NCBI GenBank assembly: GCA_026214975.1
Contig: JAOBSW010001144.1
Span: 62,001 to 126,000 of the forward strand
DNA from: Gentiana macrophylla
Lineage: Eukaryota > Streptophyta > Magnoliopsida > Gentianales > Gentianaceae
Direction: 5' to 3'
Length of the DNA stretch: 64,000 bases
Under the pieces are notes generated by a model, which was not told where the DNA came from, searched no databases, and saw only the letters and a program-made list of their open reading frames with translations. Below are positions 44,461-55,931 of the stretch, piece by piece. Numbering within the stretch: position 1 is the first letter of the stretch; every line of letters starts with the position of its first letter. A program made the position numbers and the translations under genes.

Positions 44461-45340
44461 TTGTCCGAGCTTGATTATTGTTCGCCCGTTGCTCAAAGGA
44501 GTGGAGAACTACAATCATTGGAAACGAGCTATGATGAAAGTCTTATCTTCTCGAGGCAGGCTGAATCTTGTAGACGGTTCTTCCACAATGCCAGAATCAC
44601 AGATACAGGTTATTCCAATTGGATGCAAATTAACGATTTAGTTCATTCTTGGTTAATAAATTCCATGATTCCATCGGTTGCTGAGAGTGTAATGTACTTT
44701 GATACTGCAAGAGAGATTTGGTTAGATTTACAAGATAGATTTGGTCGTGGAAATGCGTACAGAGTTTTGAATCTTGAGGAAGAGATTGAAAAAATGAAGC
44801 AAGGCAATATGTCTGTGACAGATTATTACACAAAATTGAAATCTCTCTGGGATCAGTACTTAGTGTTAAAGCCTATCCCTCCTTGTGTATGTCCTGCTCT
44901 ACACCCTTGCCTGATGACTATACCCTTGCCTGATGTAAAAACTGCCTTTGTGAGGGCCCTGAATCATGAGTAGCAACTAAACTACAATTTAGGACAAGAT
45001 TCTGTTATTTTGGCATCTCAATCTGAAAATAGGTTTCAAGAATCAGGTGGTTCCAATGCTGTGTTGAATACCAGGTTTCAGGGGCAGGGCAGAGGTCAAG
45101 GTAGAGGATCAGGAGGTCCTGGTGGTTCTGGAAGTTTTGGTGGTTATGGAAGAGGACAGAGTAATTTCAAGAGGCCACAATGTACTTATTGTGGTAAGGA
45201 GGGTCACACAATTGAAAAATGCTATAAGAAGTATGGTTTTCCTCCCAAGTTTGGAAGAGGAGGAGGAGGGCATTCTGCCAATCATGTTTGCAGTGATGAT
45301 CATTCTGTTCCATCAGATTCTGTTCAAGAAGCTCAATTAG
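44461..45340 (+). pseudogene. Copia-5 gag
   Basis: An ATG at 44451 (MANFV) opens a frame that stops almost at once; the gag core follows in the next frame: INDLVHSWLINSMIPSVAES, AREIWLDLQDRFGRGNAYRV, MKQGNMSVTDYYTKLKSLWD. It stops at 44973 (LNHE*), where relatives read on. A second long frame from 45010 begins with SENRFQE, a Gly/Gln-rich stretch, and the CCHC knuckle CTYCGKEGHTIEKC (about 45178-45222), which belongs to gag in this family. The N-terminal ~30 residues look rearranged. Confidence 0.85.
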
Positions 45341-46920
45341 ATCCTGGCAATTCTTCTAATTCCATAACTCAGTCACAATATGATCATCTACTCTCTTTGA
45401 TCCAAGGCTTGCAAGCAAACAACAGTCAATGCAATTCTGTGGTATTGGCATCTGGACAAACCTCACAGGGACCGGGTAGTTGTGACAGTAGGTTCCATTG
45501 GATTATGGATTCAGGAGCCACTGATCACATAACATTTTCATTACAAAATTTGTTTGATGTTAAATCTGTCACTAATCTTTATGTTAAATTGCCTAATGGT
45601 AGTTCTGTATTAGTAACTCATATTGGCAAAGTCAATATTAGTGATCATTTAACTCTACAAGATGTTTTCTCCATCCCAACATTTCAGTACAATTTAATCT
45701 CTATCAGGAAACTTACAGCTGATTGTAATTTGTTAGTTTCTTGTTATCCTGACTATTGCATTGTGCAAGACCAGCCTCATATGAAGAAGATTGGTATAGC
45801 TGAACATAGAAATGGACTTTACATCATGTCTGCACAATCACAGAAGCAAGTCCTTCCTGTTTCAAATGCAGTGTGTCAACCCTGCAACAAGGTTGATACC
45901 TTACTTTGGCATAATAGACTAGGGCATCATTCTATGCAAAGAATGAGAGTATTAGCTAGTATTGATAAGAACATCAAAATGCCTAGTCATGATTGTATTG
46001 TTTGTCCTTTAGCTAAACAAAAACAACCAAGGTTTCCTGTTAGTACTTCTCATACTGTATCTTGTTTTGATTTGATACATGTTGATATTTGGGGCCCCAA
46101 CAGAGTTCCAACTGTTGATGGTCATTACTATTTTTTGTCTATTGTTGATGATTTTAGCAGATTTACTTGGTTGTTCTTAATGAAAAACAAATCTGATGTT
46201 AATAATCTGTTGCAACAATTCTGCATTCTAGTCCAGAATCAATTTGATAGGTGTGTTAAAACAATCAGGTCTGATCATGGAGGGGAGTTTAACATGAAAC
46301 TGTTTTATAGGACTAATGGTATTGTACACCAGAAAGCTTGTGTTAGAACTCCTCAGCAAAATGGCCTAATTGAAAGAAAACACCAACATAATCTCAATGT
46401 TGCAAGATCTTTAAGAATACAGTCTAACCTACCTATTGAATATTGGGGTGATTGTGTGTTACATGCTGTCTATTTGATAAATATCACACCTACTCCACTT
46501 CTTGAGAATAAAACTCCTTATCATGTTCTGTACAAAAAAGTTCCTACCTATGACAATTTAAAAGTGTTTGGCTGTTTGTGTTTTGTGTCTACAGTTGTAC
46601 AAGGAAGAGGAAAATTTGATGACAGAAGTAGTCAATCAGTTTTCCTAGGCTTTGAAGAGCATATGAAGGGATATAAAGTTCTAAATCTACAGAATAGAAG
46701 CATCTCTGTATCTAGAGATGTTGTCTTCCATGAGACATCTTTTCCTTTTTCTGAATCCAATGCTGCATCACTTGACAATGAACTGGTTTTACCACTTCCT
46801 TTATCTGATTCAGTTGATATACATGCAACTGATACACATGTTCCACATACTGAATCACCTCCACATGTTGAACATCAAATTCAACAAAATGTGGAGCATG
46901 CACAAAATCAGAGAAGATGA
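45341..46920 (+). pseudogene. Copia-5 protease and integrase
   Basis: Continuous frame with gag above. Protease WIMDSGATDHITFS (about 45499-45540). Pre-integrase WHNRLGHHSMQRM and CPLAKQKQPRFP. Integrase core HVDIWGPNRVP, RSDHGGEFN, QNGLIERKHQH (D,D,E present), then VFGCLCF and SVFLGFEEHMKGYKVLN. It ends at TGA (46918-46920) in RR*TRAKITPSY, a probable CGA-to-TGA change. The integrase is otherwise uninterrupted over more than 250 codons. Confidence 0.9.
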
Positions 46921-48598
46921 ACTAGGGCAAAAATTACTCCATCATATCTTAATGATTATGTTTACACAAATCCTGCCCTAAGGTCTTCTCCACACACATT
47001 GAATCAAGTCATTTCTTATGCTAATCTATCTCCTTATTATCAGGGACTTGTTAGCAATATTAATGCAGAAACAGAACCTGATACATACCAGGCAGCAGCT
47101 GTTGATCCAAAATGGCAAGAGGCAATGGAGAGAATTAAAGGCTTTGAAGGACACTAACACTTGGACACTGGTAGATTTACCAAAAGGCATCAAACCAATT
47201 GGCTACAAGTGGGTGTACATAATCAAAAGGAAATCTGATGGAAGCATAGAAAGGTACAAAGCCAGACTAGTGGCAAAGGGATATACACAAACTGAATGCG
47301 TTGATTTCCTAGAAACTTTCTCCCCTGTAGCAAAGCCAACAACAATCAGACTTTTCATGGCTTTAGCTGCTATAAAAGGATGGCATCTCCACCAAATGGA
47401 TGTTAACAATGCTTTTTTAGATGGAGACTTGGATGAAACAGTCTACAATAGAGCACCACAGGGTCTACAAACAAATGGCAAAGTCTGCAATTTAAATAGA
47501 TCTTTATATGGTCTTAGGCAAGCTAGTAGATAGTGGAATGCAAAGTTGACACAGAAACTCCTTCATCATGGCTACAAACAGTCCTTAAATGATCACATTC
47601 TATTCACCAAATGAGCAGGATCAGATTTTATTGCCTTACTTGTCTATGTAGATGACATTGTAGTGGGCAGTCTCAGCATGAAAGCAATACATGAACTAAA
47701 ATCCCTCTTGCATGATGCATTCACCGTTAAGGATCTTGGAGAGCTAAGGTATTTTCTGGTTTTTGAAGTAGCCAGAACTAAATCTGGAATTGTCATGAAT
47801 CAAAGAAAATATTGCTTAGACTTATTAAGAGAGTATGGTTTTTTGGAATCCAAACCTGCTTCTACACCAATGGATTCTTCTCAAAACCTCACTGAAATTC
47901 AAGCTCCATCACTTCCAACCAATAAGGAGTACAGGATTCTTGTTGGTAAACTGCTATACTTAGAAAACACAAGACCTGACATAGCATTTTCCACTCAACA
48001 ATTGAGCCAGTTCCTAGACAGTCCAAATGAGGCTCATATGAAAGCAGCACACAGGCTTCTAAGGTTCCTCAAATCAGCTCCAGGCAAATGATTATTCTTC
48101 CCCAGCAATGGATCAATAAAACTAAGGGCATTCAGTGATTCTGACTGAGCAACATGCATAAAAACAAGAAGATCAGTCACAGGATTTCTGGTTTATCTAG
48201 ACATTGCACTGGTTTCATGGAAATCCAAAAAGCAACCTACTGTGTCTAGAAGCTCTAGTGTGGCAGAATATAGAGCTTTGGCATTCACAGCTTGTGAAAT
48301 TCAGTGGCTATTATACTTACTTAAGGATTTTCAAGTTGCATATACAGATCCAGTTCCATTATATTGTGACAGTTCTAGTGCCCTACACATAGTTGAGAAT
48401 CCAGTTTTCCATGAAAGAACTAAACATATAGATATTGATTGTCACTTTGTGAGAGAAAAGTACATTCAAAAGGTGCTAAAACCCTTACCAATACAGACTG
48501 ATCAACAGCCAGCAGATCTACTCACAAAACCAGTTACACCTCAAGAATTCAACACATTAAGTCCAGCTCTTCCATTGAAAGACATATTTGCTGCCTAA
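46921..48598 (+). pseudogene. Copia-5 reverse transcriptase and RNase H
   Basis: RT entry [20 protein letters not shown] after a small insertion and frameshift near 47130; [36 protein letters not shown]. Then TAG for a Trp codon at 47531; catalytic LVYVDDIVVG (about 47640) and DLGELRYFL follow in another frame; a stop near 48090. RNase H has DSD*A (TGG to TGA), WKSKKQPTVSRSSSVAEYRA, LYCDSSSALHIVENPVFHE, TKHIDIDCHFVREK and DQQPADLLTKP. The final stop is at 48598. Several stops are of the kind made by cytosine deamination. Confidence 0.9.
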
Positions 48599-48663
48599 AG
48601 ATGCACAAGTAGGATTTTTTGTTCAAGCTGTTCATGGTCTCCACCATTCCAGCTTGAGGGGGG

Positions 48664-48988
48664 TGTTGAAGCTAAATAAAGATGCACAAGTAGGATTTTT
48701 GGTTCAAAGGGGCAATAGGTCGAACGGTTAAGTGGTTAAGTTAGTTGAGGAAGTCACAACCGATTTGAACTCCAGCAGTGGTTATATATAGCTGTTAGGA
48801 GTCTCATTAACTAGTTAGAAAACTGAATTAAGCTTTGTATTAAGTGATTAGAGAGTTACTTTTCATCTTGTTCAAATCCCAATTTTCCCGCCAGTTTTAT
48901 TTTTGAATGTTTGAAGATGATCTCATCTTCTTCATGAAATTTCTGTAAATCTCTTGAGTTCATATTCAGTTTTATGTGAATTTTAACA
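48664..48988 (+). repeat. Copia-5 3' LTR
   Basis: 325 bp; preceded by the polypurine tract CTTGAGGGGGG (~48652-48662). A short phrase from near the LTR start (GATGCACAAGTAGGATTTTT) also occurs at 48600 just before it. Confidence 0.92.
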
Positions 48989-49247
48989 CAGTTTTGAAGA
49001 ACAAGTTACATTTTTTTGATGGATCAATTCATACTCCAGATAAGAATCATAAGGATTACGGAGCGTGGGAGCTGTGTAACAGCTTGATCATCTGGTGGAT
49101 TGTTGTTGTCACCGTCAATCGCGAAGAGTGTGATATGGCTTGATACTTGCAAGAAGGTTTGGGACAAAGATTCTTCAGTAACGGATTATTTTACAAATGC
49201 AAAGCCTTTAAAGATTTTTCAGTAACGGATTATTTTACGAATGCGAA
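48989..49247 (+). pseudogene. Copia-7 gag, continuation
   Basis: LKNKLHFFDGSIHTPDKN, HKDYGAWELCNSLIIWWIV, then after a small frame change SVIWLDTCK-like coding, matching the gag pattern seen at 765-1676. A ~50-bp stretch (TTCAGTAACGGATTATTTTAC) is tandemly repeated at ~49162-49245. The coding is cut by the SINE at 49248. Confidence 0.7.
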
Positions 49248-49373
49248 GCTTTTTTTTTTACGGAAACGAAACATACACACACACACCCTTTTTCCGTCGC
49301 AAGCAGGACTCGAACCCTGGTGACTACCAGGTTATAACCTAGTATTTAACCACTAGGCCGATACCTTGTTGAT
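49248..49373 (-). mobile_element. tRNA-derived SINE (copy Q)
   Basis: 126 bp flanked by perfect AATGCGAA repeats (49240-49247 and 49374-49381). On the minus strand the A-box-like GGCCTAGTGGTTAAATAC and B box GGTTCGAGTCC are in tRNA spacing. A (CA)n-like stretch and a short A/T tail end it. It is the inverted partner of 19866-19986. Confidence 0.82.
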
Positions 49374-49394
49374 AATGCGAAACAATTTTACAAT

Positions 49395-49840
49395 ACTCCC
49401 TCCGTCCCATTTTTATTTGGGAGGGACGTGTCGATTGATGGATTCATTATTCCTAATGACAGGATTGAATATCTAGAATCTTATAGGAAATATTTTATTC
49501 TAGAAATCTTTGCAAAGTGAAAGTGAAATTATCACTTCAGAAGATATTATAATTCAAGATATGAGAAATTAGTTGTTTATATTTGACACACAATATACGA
49601 CTTATAGGATATTGATATGGTGAAATGATCTATTTATATAGTAACCGTTTTAAAACGGTGACTTTTGTCGGACAATTAAAGGTCATGACATGTTGTTACA
49701 CATCAGTCACGGCCGGTAAATATAAGTTGATTAATTAAAAATAATTAATAATAGAATTATAATTTATAACTACAGCTAACATATTAAACGCGCCCGCAAG
49801 TTTATCCTATTCTACATCGACATGCTGTGGTAGTAATTAC
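49395..49840 (+). mobile_element. LTR-like segment, inverted copy of 19395-19850
   Basis: Begins with the Stowaway-type CTCCCTCCGTCCC and then follows the sequence of 19395-19850 in reverse complement. Contains CTTTGCAAAGTGAAAGTG and GGTCATGACATGTTGTTACA. No coding. Confidence 0.55.
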
Positions 49841-49939
49841 AAAAAAGGGACAATTTTTTTACAGGCCGAGTAGTAATTACAAAAAAGGGCCAATTTTTTT
49901 CTAGGCCTGGTAGTAATTAGATAAGTTAATTGGACTACA

Positions 49940-51141
49940 GACGAGATAATACACCATGGCCCCGCAACGACCCCAACGAACGGTGCTTCCCCGCGCTCCT
50001 ATTGCCTGCAATCATAAAACAGGTGAGATATGTATTTATATATACACATTTTATATATTTATCATAAAACAAGTAAATTCAACACTAACTTTACCTGTCC
50101 CCCTCCTTATACGAGGCTATCAAGCCACATCATCCGGTTTGGATTTCGCAACATCTAAAATTAAAAAAGAAAAAAAAAAATTGGGCATCATTCAGCCTAC
50201 GTAACAAACTTAGCGAGAATTACATGACACGATACATACGTGTAAGGAAGGGAATTAGATCGACGAGAGCTGTGTCTTTTGGTGTTCCCTTCCATGTTTG
50301 AATTTGCACCGTATTTTCAGGATGCTGATTACTGCGATCAAATACCTCGCTCGTCACATAAATAATCTTTCCGGGGTCCCTATTAAGCCTCTTGAAGTCC
50401 TGCCACAAAGAAGTCATATATCTAATGCAATGAGTCCGTTAATTTAAGAATTCAAGCACCTATACTTGCAATGGAAATTGTTTGTTTCACAGCAAAACGG
50501 TCAAAACACGTTTTTACACCATTTTGATTATTATAGGCCCATATGAATTGATAGGTCCACACGATAACCAATGGTACAAAAATATGTTGTGACACTTTCG
50601 TGTGACAATTTTGTCACGAAACTATCACTACTCGCATGCAATAAGAACATAACATTTCCCAACAACGATTATTAAATATCGCACAAAATATAGCATGAGC
50701 CACGTGTTATACTCTTCAACATCAATCGGAGGTCTACTATAAATACAGATGTACAATCACATCATCATTGTATCGTCCAAAAGAATCCAATTACTCCAAT
50801 GTCCCAAGATGACGGTACGATTTTGTGATTCTAATTTACGGAGCAGACATGAATTTATGTATTGTCTATGTCTCTTAATTGAGAGTGATTTTGTGATTCT
50901 AATTTATAGAGCAGTCATGAATTTTCGCATTATCTTTGTCTAATAATTAAGAGTGCAAGAATATTCCATCGACATCAACCCGTGGATCACATCCTTTTTG
51001 GCACAAAAGGAAAAAAGTGTTTTTCCTACGGCGAGGAAAATAACATACCTTATAACCTTTCAATTATGAAAGGTCATGTCAAATCTTGAAAGCATGTATG
51101 TGGCACTCGGGGTCCATTTTCTCGACCATGGGATCCACATA
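49940..51141 (-). pseudogene. TIM50-like gene remnant (copy Q)
   Basis: Exon-like pieces on the minus strand with splice-like borders. 51141-51049 starts YVDPMVEKMDPECHI, as in TIM50 YVDPVVERLD, with two stops. 50421-50240 reads FKRLNRDPGKIIYVTSEVFD, ending DTALVDLIPFLTR, the best-preserved TIM50 block. 50154-50095 is a damaged form of the P-copy exon, and from 50005 a further piece follows. Donors GTATGT/GTAAAG and acceptors TTTTAG/TGCAG are visible. TIM50 relatives guide presequence proteins into the TIM23 channel and carry an FCP1-like fold. The N-terminal phosphatase-like half is not seen here. Stops in two exons make function unlikely. Confidence 0.65.
50819..50956. repeat. 68-bp tandem duplication in the TIM50-like intron
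   Basis: Units at 50819-50886 and 50887-50956 share GATTTTGTGATTCTAATTTA and GAGCAG.CATGAATTT. Confidence 0.8.
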
Positions 51142-51299
51142 CTACAAAAGCCAAGAATAAATATTACACAAATGAATCCACATCATTAAAAAATGTATAT
51201 ATCTTACACAACCGAATCCCCAACATTAAAAAAAGTCATAGCGAAACAGACTTACCCTCTTTAGTTAGTCAGAGAAAACCAACAGACTTACCGTCTTTA

Positions 51300-52044
51300 G
51301 TTGGTCACAGAAAACCAAGATTTCATAAAATTGAGATAACTAGTGAAAGAAGTCCCCAACTCCCGGCCTTTTAAGGCACACAAGGCTTATAAGGGGCACT
51401 TTTAAGGCCAACAAAGAGGTTTAACACTTGCACAATAAAAGGGTACTTTGATACCATGTAGAAATTCTAGGCTCAAGCCCGAGGAGGAGCCTCATCCCCA
51501 AACTTAGGTTATGAGATGAGGGAATTCATCTCTTAATATGATGGGTGAAACTACAGTCAAGGACAAACAATAGTTTGTTATCATGATCAGCTTCAAGATA
51601 TTGCTCACAATTTTGATGTCACGGTCAAAATCAATCCTCCATTTCAAACATATCATGTGGATAAACGAGAGAGCAATACACATAAAGATAACATGATTGG
51701 GATAGACTATGTGCATTTTTCTTGCTCTCTCGTTTATCCACATGATATGTTTGAAATGGAGGATTGGTTGTGACCGTGACATCAAAATTGTGAGCAATAT
51801 CTCCCATTATGTTAAGAGATGAATTTCCCTCATCTCATAATCTAGGTTTGGGATGAGGCTCCTCCTCTTATATAGGCTTGGGCCTAGAATTTTTACATGA
51901 TATCAAAGCCACCCTTTTATTGTAGTTGAACCTTTGTTGCCTTAAAAGTGCCCCTTATATGCCTTGTGTGACTTAAAAGGCCGGACGTTGGGGACTTCTT
52001 TCACCAGTTATCTCAATTTTACGAAATCTTGGTTTTCTCTGACC
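51300..52044. repeat. Large foldback with two opposed LTR-PBS ends
   Basis: The left arm (51300-51676) is the imperfect reverse complement of the right arm (51722-52044) around a ~45-bp loop; the left arm carries ~55 extra bases near 51545-51600. Right arm, plus strand: GAGCAATATCTCCCATTATG, then CTAGGTTTGGGATGAGG, GGCTTGGGCCTAG and ACATGATATCAAAGCC, that is, an LTR tail followed by a PBS-like site; the left arm has the same in reverse (TTTGATACCATGT at ~51448). A related tail sits at 2178-2247. It lies upstream of the TIM50-like exons. Confidence 0.85.
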
Positions 52045-52119
52045 AATTAATGTGCTTAAGAGCAATACACATACAAGGATAATACGTGTAATGACCTAAA
52101 TCACACTCTGCACACACTC

Positions 52120-52450
52120 TGCACCCGGAAGCAACACATATAAATGCATAATATTATTATAAAATTAAAATAGACTAAATCATAGTCAATCCCAATCAAA
52201 TGCCAATCGGAATAATAACATCCCAAGTCACAAAGGAAAAAGAGCACAATAATCCATAGGTTGCTAATTTAATTCATAAAAAATCCGATAGATTGTGTAA
52301 TTAGTTATATGCTAGATGATATGTGTTAAAATAAAGATGACAATTATAATGAAACATACCGGTGTAAATTTCGGACTACATCAATGTTTATTTTTCCTAT
52401 CAAATTGTGAAATCCATCCTCCACCGTGTTCATCCCCATACCCATAGTCT
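52120..52450 (-). pseudogene. Gene-like exon/intron fragment, partner of 37207-37470
   Basis: On the minus strand: NTVEDGFHNLIGKINIDVVR-like coding (about 52442-52372) ending at a donor-like GGTATGTTTC, then intron-like sequence. The peptide is not recognised. It lies on the same strand as and upstream of the TIM50-like exons, so could be part of that gene. Confidence 0.4.
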
Positions 52451-53461
52451 AATCAATGAATCTGCTTCGAATATTCATCCTTTTTTAACAAGTAAAAAGA
52501 TTTATTTTAACCTATATGCATAAAGATTAAAATGTCAAAATCATTGTTACAGCAAACACCATGTGTCACATTAAAAACAAAAGCTTTACGACACAAAGAT
52601 GATCCAAACAACACGAAAGCTATTGCGTTTTAAATTTAAGATCCAAAAACAGACCTTTTTTTGTTGCATTAGCCAAGCCTCCATACTTTTGTTATTCCCA
52701 TCTTTTTATTAAAAAGATTAATCTTGTTAGCTCGAAGTGACTAGTATTTTTAACTCAAAAATAAATCTACTTTTTATTACTAGAAAATGACAGATCTAAA
52801 ATCTTATCCACGTTGTTGTTAGCTAATGCTAAAAATCACCCTAAAACTTGAAGAATCGAGACTAATCAAAATGATTTTATCTACCTGCAAAATGAGGATA
52901 TCTATCAAAACTCTTAAAAATGAGTTTCATCCTTTTGATCAAAACACACACAAAAAAAAGGCCTTTTATTTCATATGTTACTAGACTAGAAAACATGAGC
53001 AGATCTAACACTTTTACAAAATTGACTTTCTATCCTTTTGATCAAAAGACAGAAAAAAAAAGAAACTAAGCAAAGACATTTATCCCCATAATGCAGATCA
53101 AAAATCTTCTGAAAAACACACTATACGTTCAAAGAATCAAGAACAAAGCAAAGATGTTAAAACAAACTTTGCCAAAACGGCACAAACTTTTTAATGAAAT
53201 TGCATAAGCAACTGCAAACACAATAGGCAATTGCATAAGTTGCTTTGCACAAGCAACTGCAAACACAACACAATAGGCACACTAGGCACTAGTGTTAGTA
53301 GTATGGGGAAGAAGAATATGTTTGTAAAATGAGAGTGGGAAGTGAAGGGAACGGGAACGGGAACGGCAACGGCTGAGAAAAAAATGTAGTGATGGTGTAT
53401 TTAAGGAAGTAGGGTAGAGTTGAGTTGGAGTGGTTGTATTACATAAATACCCTATTATATT
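52451..53461. other. Unassigned AT-rich stretch
   Basis: Minus-strand T-rich sequence that could be intron and 5' leader of the TIM50-like remnant. It contains a short imperfect repeat (GCAACTGCAAACACAA at ~53209 and ~53254). No reading frame of note. Confidence 0.35.
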
Positions 53462-53609
53462 CGGTATATTACGGATGATTGTAGCCAATTTAATATTTTT
53501 CAGGTAAAAATTGTAGTATTCATTTCTTAACTAGGCGGTATATTACGGATGATTGTAGCCAATTTAATATTTTTCAGGTAAAAATTGTAGTATTCATTTC
53601 TTAACTAGG
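53462..53609. repeat. 74-bp perfect tandem duplication
   Basis: Units 53462-53535 and 53536-53609 start CGGTATATTACGGATGATTG and end TTTCTTAACTAGG; apparently identical, hence recent. Confidence 0.92.
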
Positions 53610-53920
53610 CAGTAGGAGTAGAGGCTGTAGAGCCAGTAGTCACATTTTTTTTCTTACTTCTATGTAATTACATTTTATTAGTAGCAATTCTCACATTGAA
53701 TCGAACTTCATAACTCGAACTTTGATTTAAAGATCAACTTTCCAAATATCCATTCTCAACATCAACTTTTATGAAGTTTATTATAGACTGATAATCTATT
53801 TTTCAAAAATCAAATCAGTGTGGTAGATCTATTTTCCGAAAATCGATTCAGTGTGGTAGATAATAAGTGTGATGTACTGGAATGGAAAAGGAAAAACCAA
53901 GAAATGTTAATGTTACGGGT

Positions 53921-54056
53921 ATAGCGGTTGTGTCATAATGAGTGACACAACACGTGTTTTTAACATTGATTGCGATGTAGTATCTATTGATTGTAATGTA
54001 AACACACTAATCAATAGTATAAAACTATTTGTGTCACTCATTATGACACAACTACC
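53921..54056. mobile_element. Small foldback MITE
   Basis: Inverted arms GGTTGTGTCATAATGAGTGA-CACAA (53926-53950) and its near-perfect complement at 54029-54055, separated by ~78 bp. No coding. The family and target duplication were not determined. Confidence 0.65.
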
Positions 54057-54309
54057 ATGTAGAGATATCAAATTTATAATTGTACTCATAGTGTATAGTG
54101 TATGATACACTGATATGATACTCTCAACATTTCCCGCAATCCCGTGCGAATTGAGTGAACACGGTGATCGGACTTTAGAGATTCAAAATATTAATTTATT
54201 ATTTATATTTCAAGTTATTTAGTTTTTATTATTAAATTAATAACACTTACTACTAGTACTTTTTTATTTTGAACTACTACTATCACTTTTATAACTTTTT
54301 TTTTTAAAG

Positions 54310-54560
54310 CCCCCAGTATCTAGAACCAACTGATCCGACTAATTCGGAGTTCGGCACAGGTCGTTCCTGCAGAGTCTGACTCATACTCAGGGGTAAGGCC
54401 TGACAAGAGCTCTTCAGCATACATTTACTCGGGGTAAGGCCTGACAAGAACTCTTCAACATACTCTTACTCAAGGGTAATGCCTGACCAAAAGATCTTCA
54501 ACATGGCGACTCAGAGGATAATCGAACTTATGACCGTCCTACACATTCTCAAGTCACTTA
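54310..54560 (-). mobile_element. Probable tRNA-type SINE with a triplicated 45-bp segment
   Basis: On the minus strand the start GGTGGTAAGTGACTTGAG and, ~35 bases later, CATAAGTTCGATTATCC resemble polymerase III A and B boxes. Downstream three related units (GGGTAAGGCCTGACAAGA...CTTCA) follow at ~54390, ~54432 and ~54475. Ends not defined. Confidence 0.5.
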
Positions 54561-55763
54561 CCACCAGGGGCGGTTGCAAAGAGGAGGGTTATGGGGCAGC
54601 TGACCCCTAACGCAAAAAAAAAAATCTATGTATTTTTAACACTATTTAAAAATTTATACATTAATATGTACTAACTGACCTCCTAATTTTTTTTAAAAAT
54701 TGACCATTGACTCATAATAATTATTGGATTTAATATCTATAAACTTATAATACGATGTGTCGTTCTCGATCTCCGACCCGTGTCTCAGAATTCCTGCAGC
54801 CGTCTATGCTTACCACATAAGCCAAGCTACTTGATTATCACTTTTATAACTTTGTGTACATATGATTTACTATTTCAACACTTTGTAATATCATTTATTT
54901 CTCGTTGTGAAGAAATAAGTAAATAGTACTAACTATCATACTTTTTTTTTACCCGTACCTTCGGTTCCATGTGAGTTCTGCAAACTCTATGTGAACATAC
55001 ATATTCCCCTTTTCATTATTATTTTTTTGGCTTCTAGTGATTTCTATTAAGTAAATTGAAAATAATACAGGACAACACTCAAGGAATCTTAGTACAGAGT
55101 CACGTGGTGAGGGTATGTGTCAATTACCGTTGTGTCATTTGTTGTTACACGATGATTGTGTCCGTATCATTATTTTTTTTTATTATTGTCTTCCTATCTA
55201 AATGCGTCATAGTTAGAGGAATATATGGTACATATTTACAACGCAACATGTAATTGACGAGGCTATTATTTGCACCACAACTGATTTACTCGTTGTCTCG
55301 CACCTACCAGTGCATCATTCCATTTTCACAAAATCGACCGAATGAAAGTCGAATACATGGACAACATACGACTTTCCGCACTGTCGATCCTGATTCGACT
55401 TTCGGAGGGTTGCACGTTGCCACATATATTAGAGTTTCATGGGATCGATTCTATTGTGATGCACAGTTAGCATGGTACACAGTAGATCAGTTGTGGTTTA
55501 AATAACGACCCTTTATTCGTATTGTATAGATGTGTTTATGGTCAGAAGTTGGAACATGATTTCTTTGGCTGTTTTTATGATGAGAATTGTTTGTGCCACA
55601 ACCAAATTGTCACAATAAGATATCACAATACAAATACTTATACAATATATCACACCAAAATTTTCACAATAAAAGACGTAATAAATTTTATATCGATGAT
55701 TACAGTTTAGATGAATGATAATTTCAACAAAATCAAATACTCTATACGGTAAAAGTGTGTTGT
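54561..55763. other. Unassigned region
   Basis: Begins with GGGGCGGTTGCAAAGAGG, like a hAT-type terminus, without a visible partner. Plus-strand open frames near 55056-55505 match no family I recognise. Otherwise AT-rich. Confidence 0.3.
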
Positions 55764-55927
55764 TGTCAAGGAGTTTGGGGAAAATATTTCTCATCTTATT
55801 CATTAATACAATCGTACAATATTTATAATATAATCAAAGATTTCCTTTCCTATCCGTAATTACCAAACTATTCTTACTAAAATAATTACGAAATACATCA
55901 TATTATATCGCAATATATCGTACTACC
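55764..55927 (-). mobile_element. Copia-6 3' LTR (short, limits approximate)
   Basis: Follows the polypurine tract CCTTGAGGGGGGTAG at the end of copia-6 pol on the minus strand and ends about CCTTGACAACA. About 165 bp, typical for RE1-like short-LTR copia elements. No 5' partner is present. Confidence 0.55.
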
Positions 55928-55931
55928 CCCC

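Larger units (their letters stand above)
44029..48988 (+). mobile_element. Copia-5, structurally complete element, TSD CAGTT
   Basis: 4,960 bp. LTRs 44029-44364 and 48664-48988 (TGTTGAAGC...TTTTAACA), PBS, gag, protease, integrase, RT, RNase H and polypurine tract in order, flanked by CAGTT at 44024-44028 and 48989-48993. The LTRs differ by a handful of substitutions plus a 10-bp repeat (ACAACCGATT) present twice in the 5' LTR, so the insertion is fairly recent compared with its neighbours. The reading frames carry several stops, so it is not autonomous. Confidence 0.95.

Noticed and set aside
55056..55505. Two plus-strand open frames of 65 and 83 codons as host genes
   Set aside because: No motif, no family resemblance, and their size is expected by chance in this base composition.
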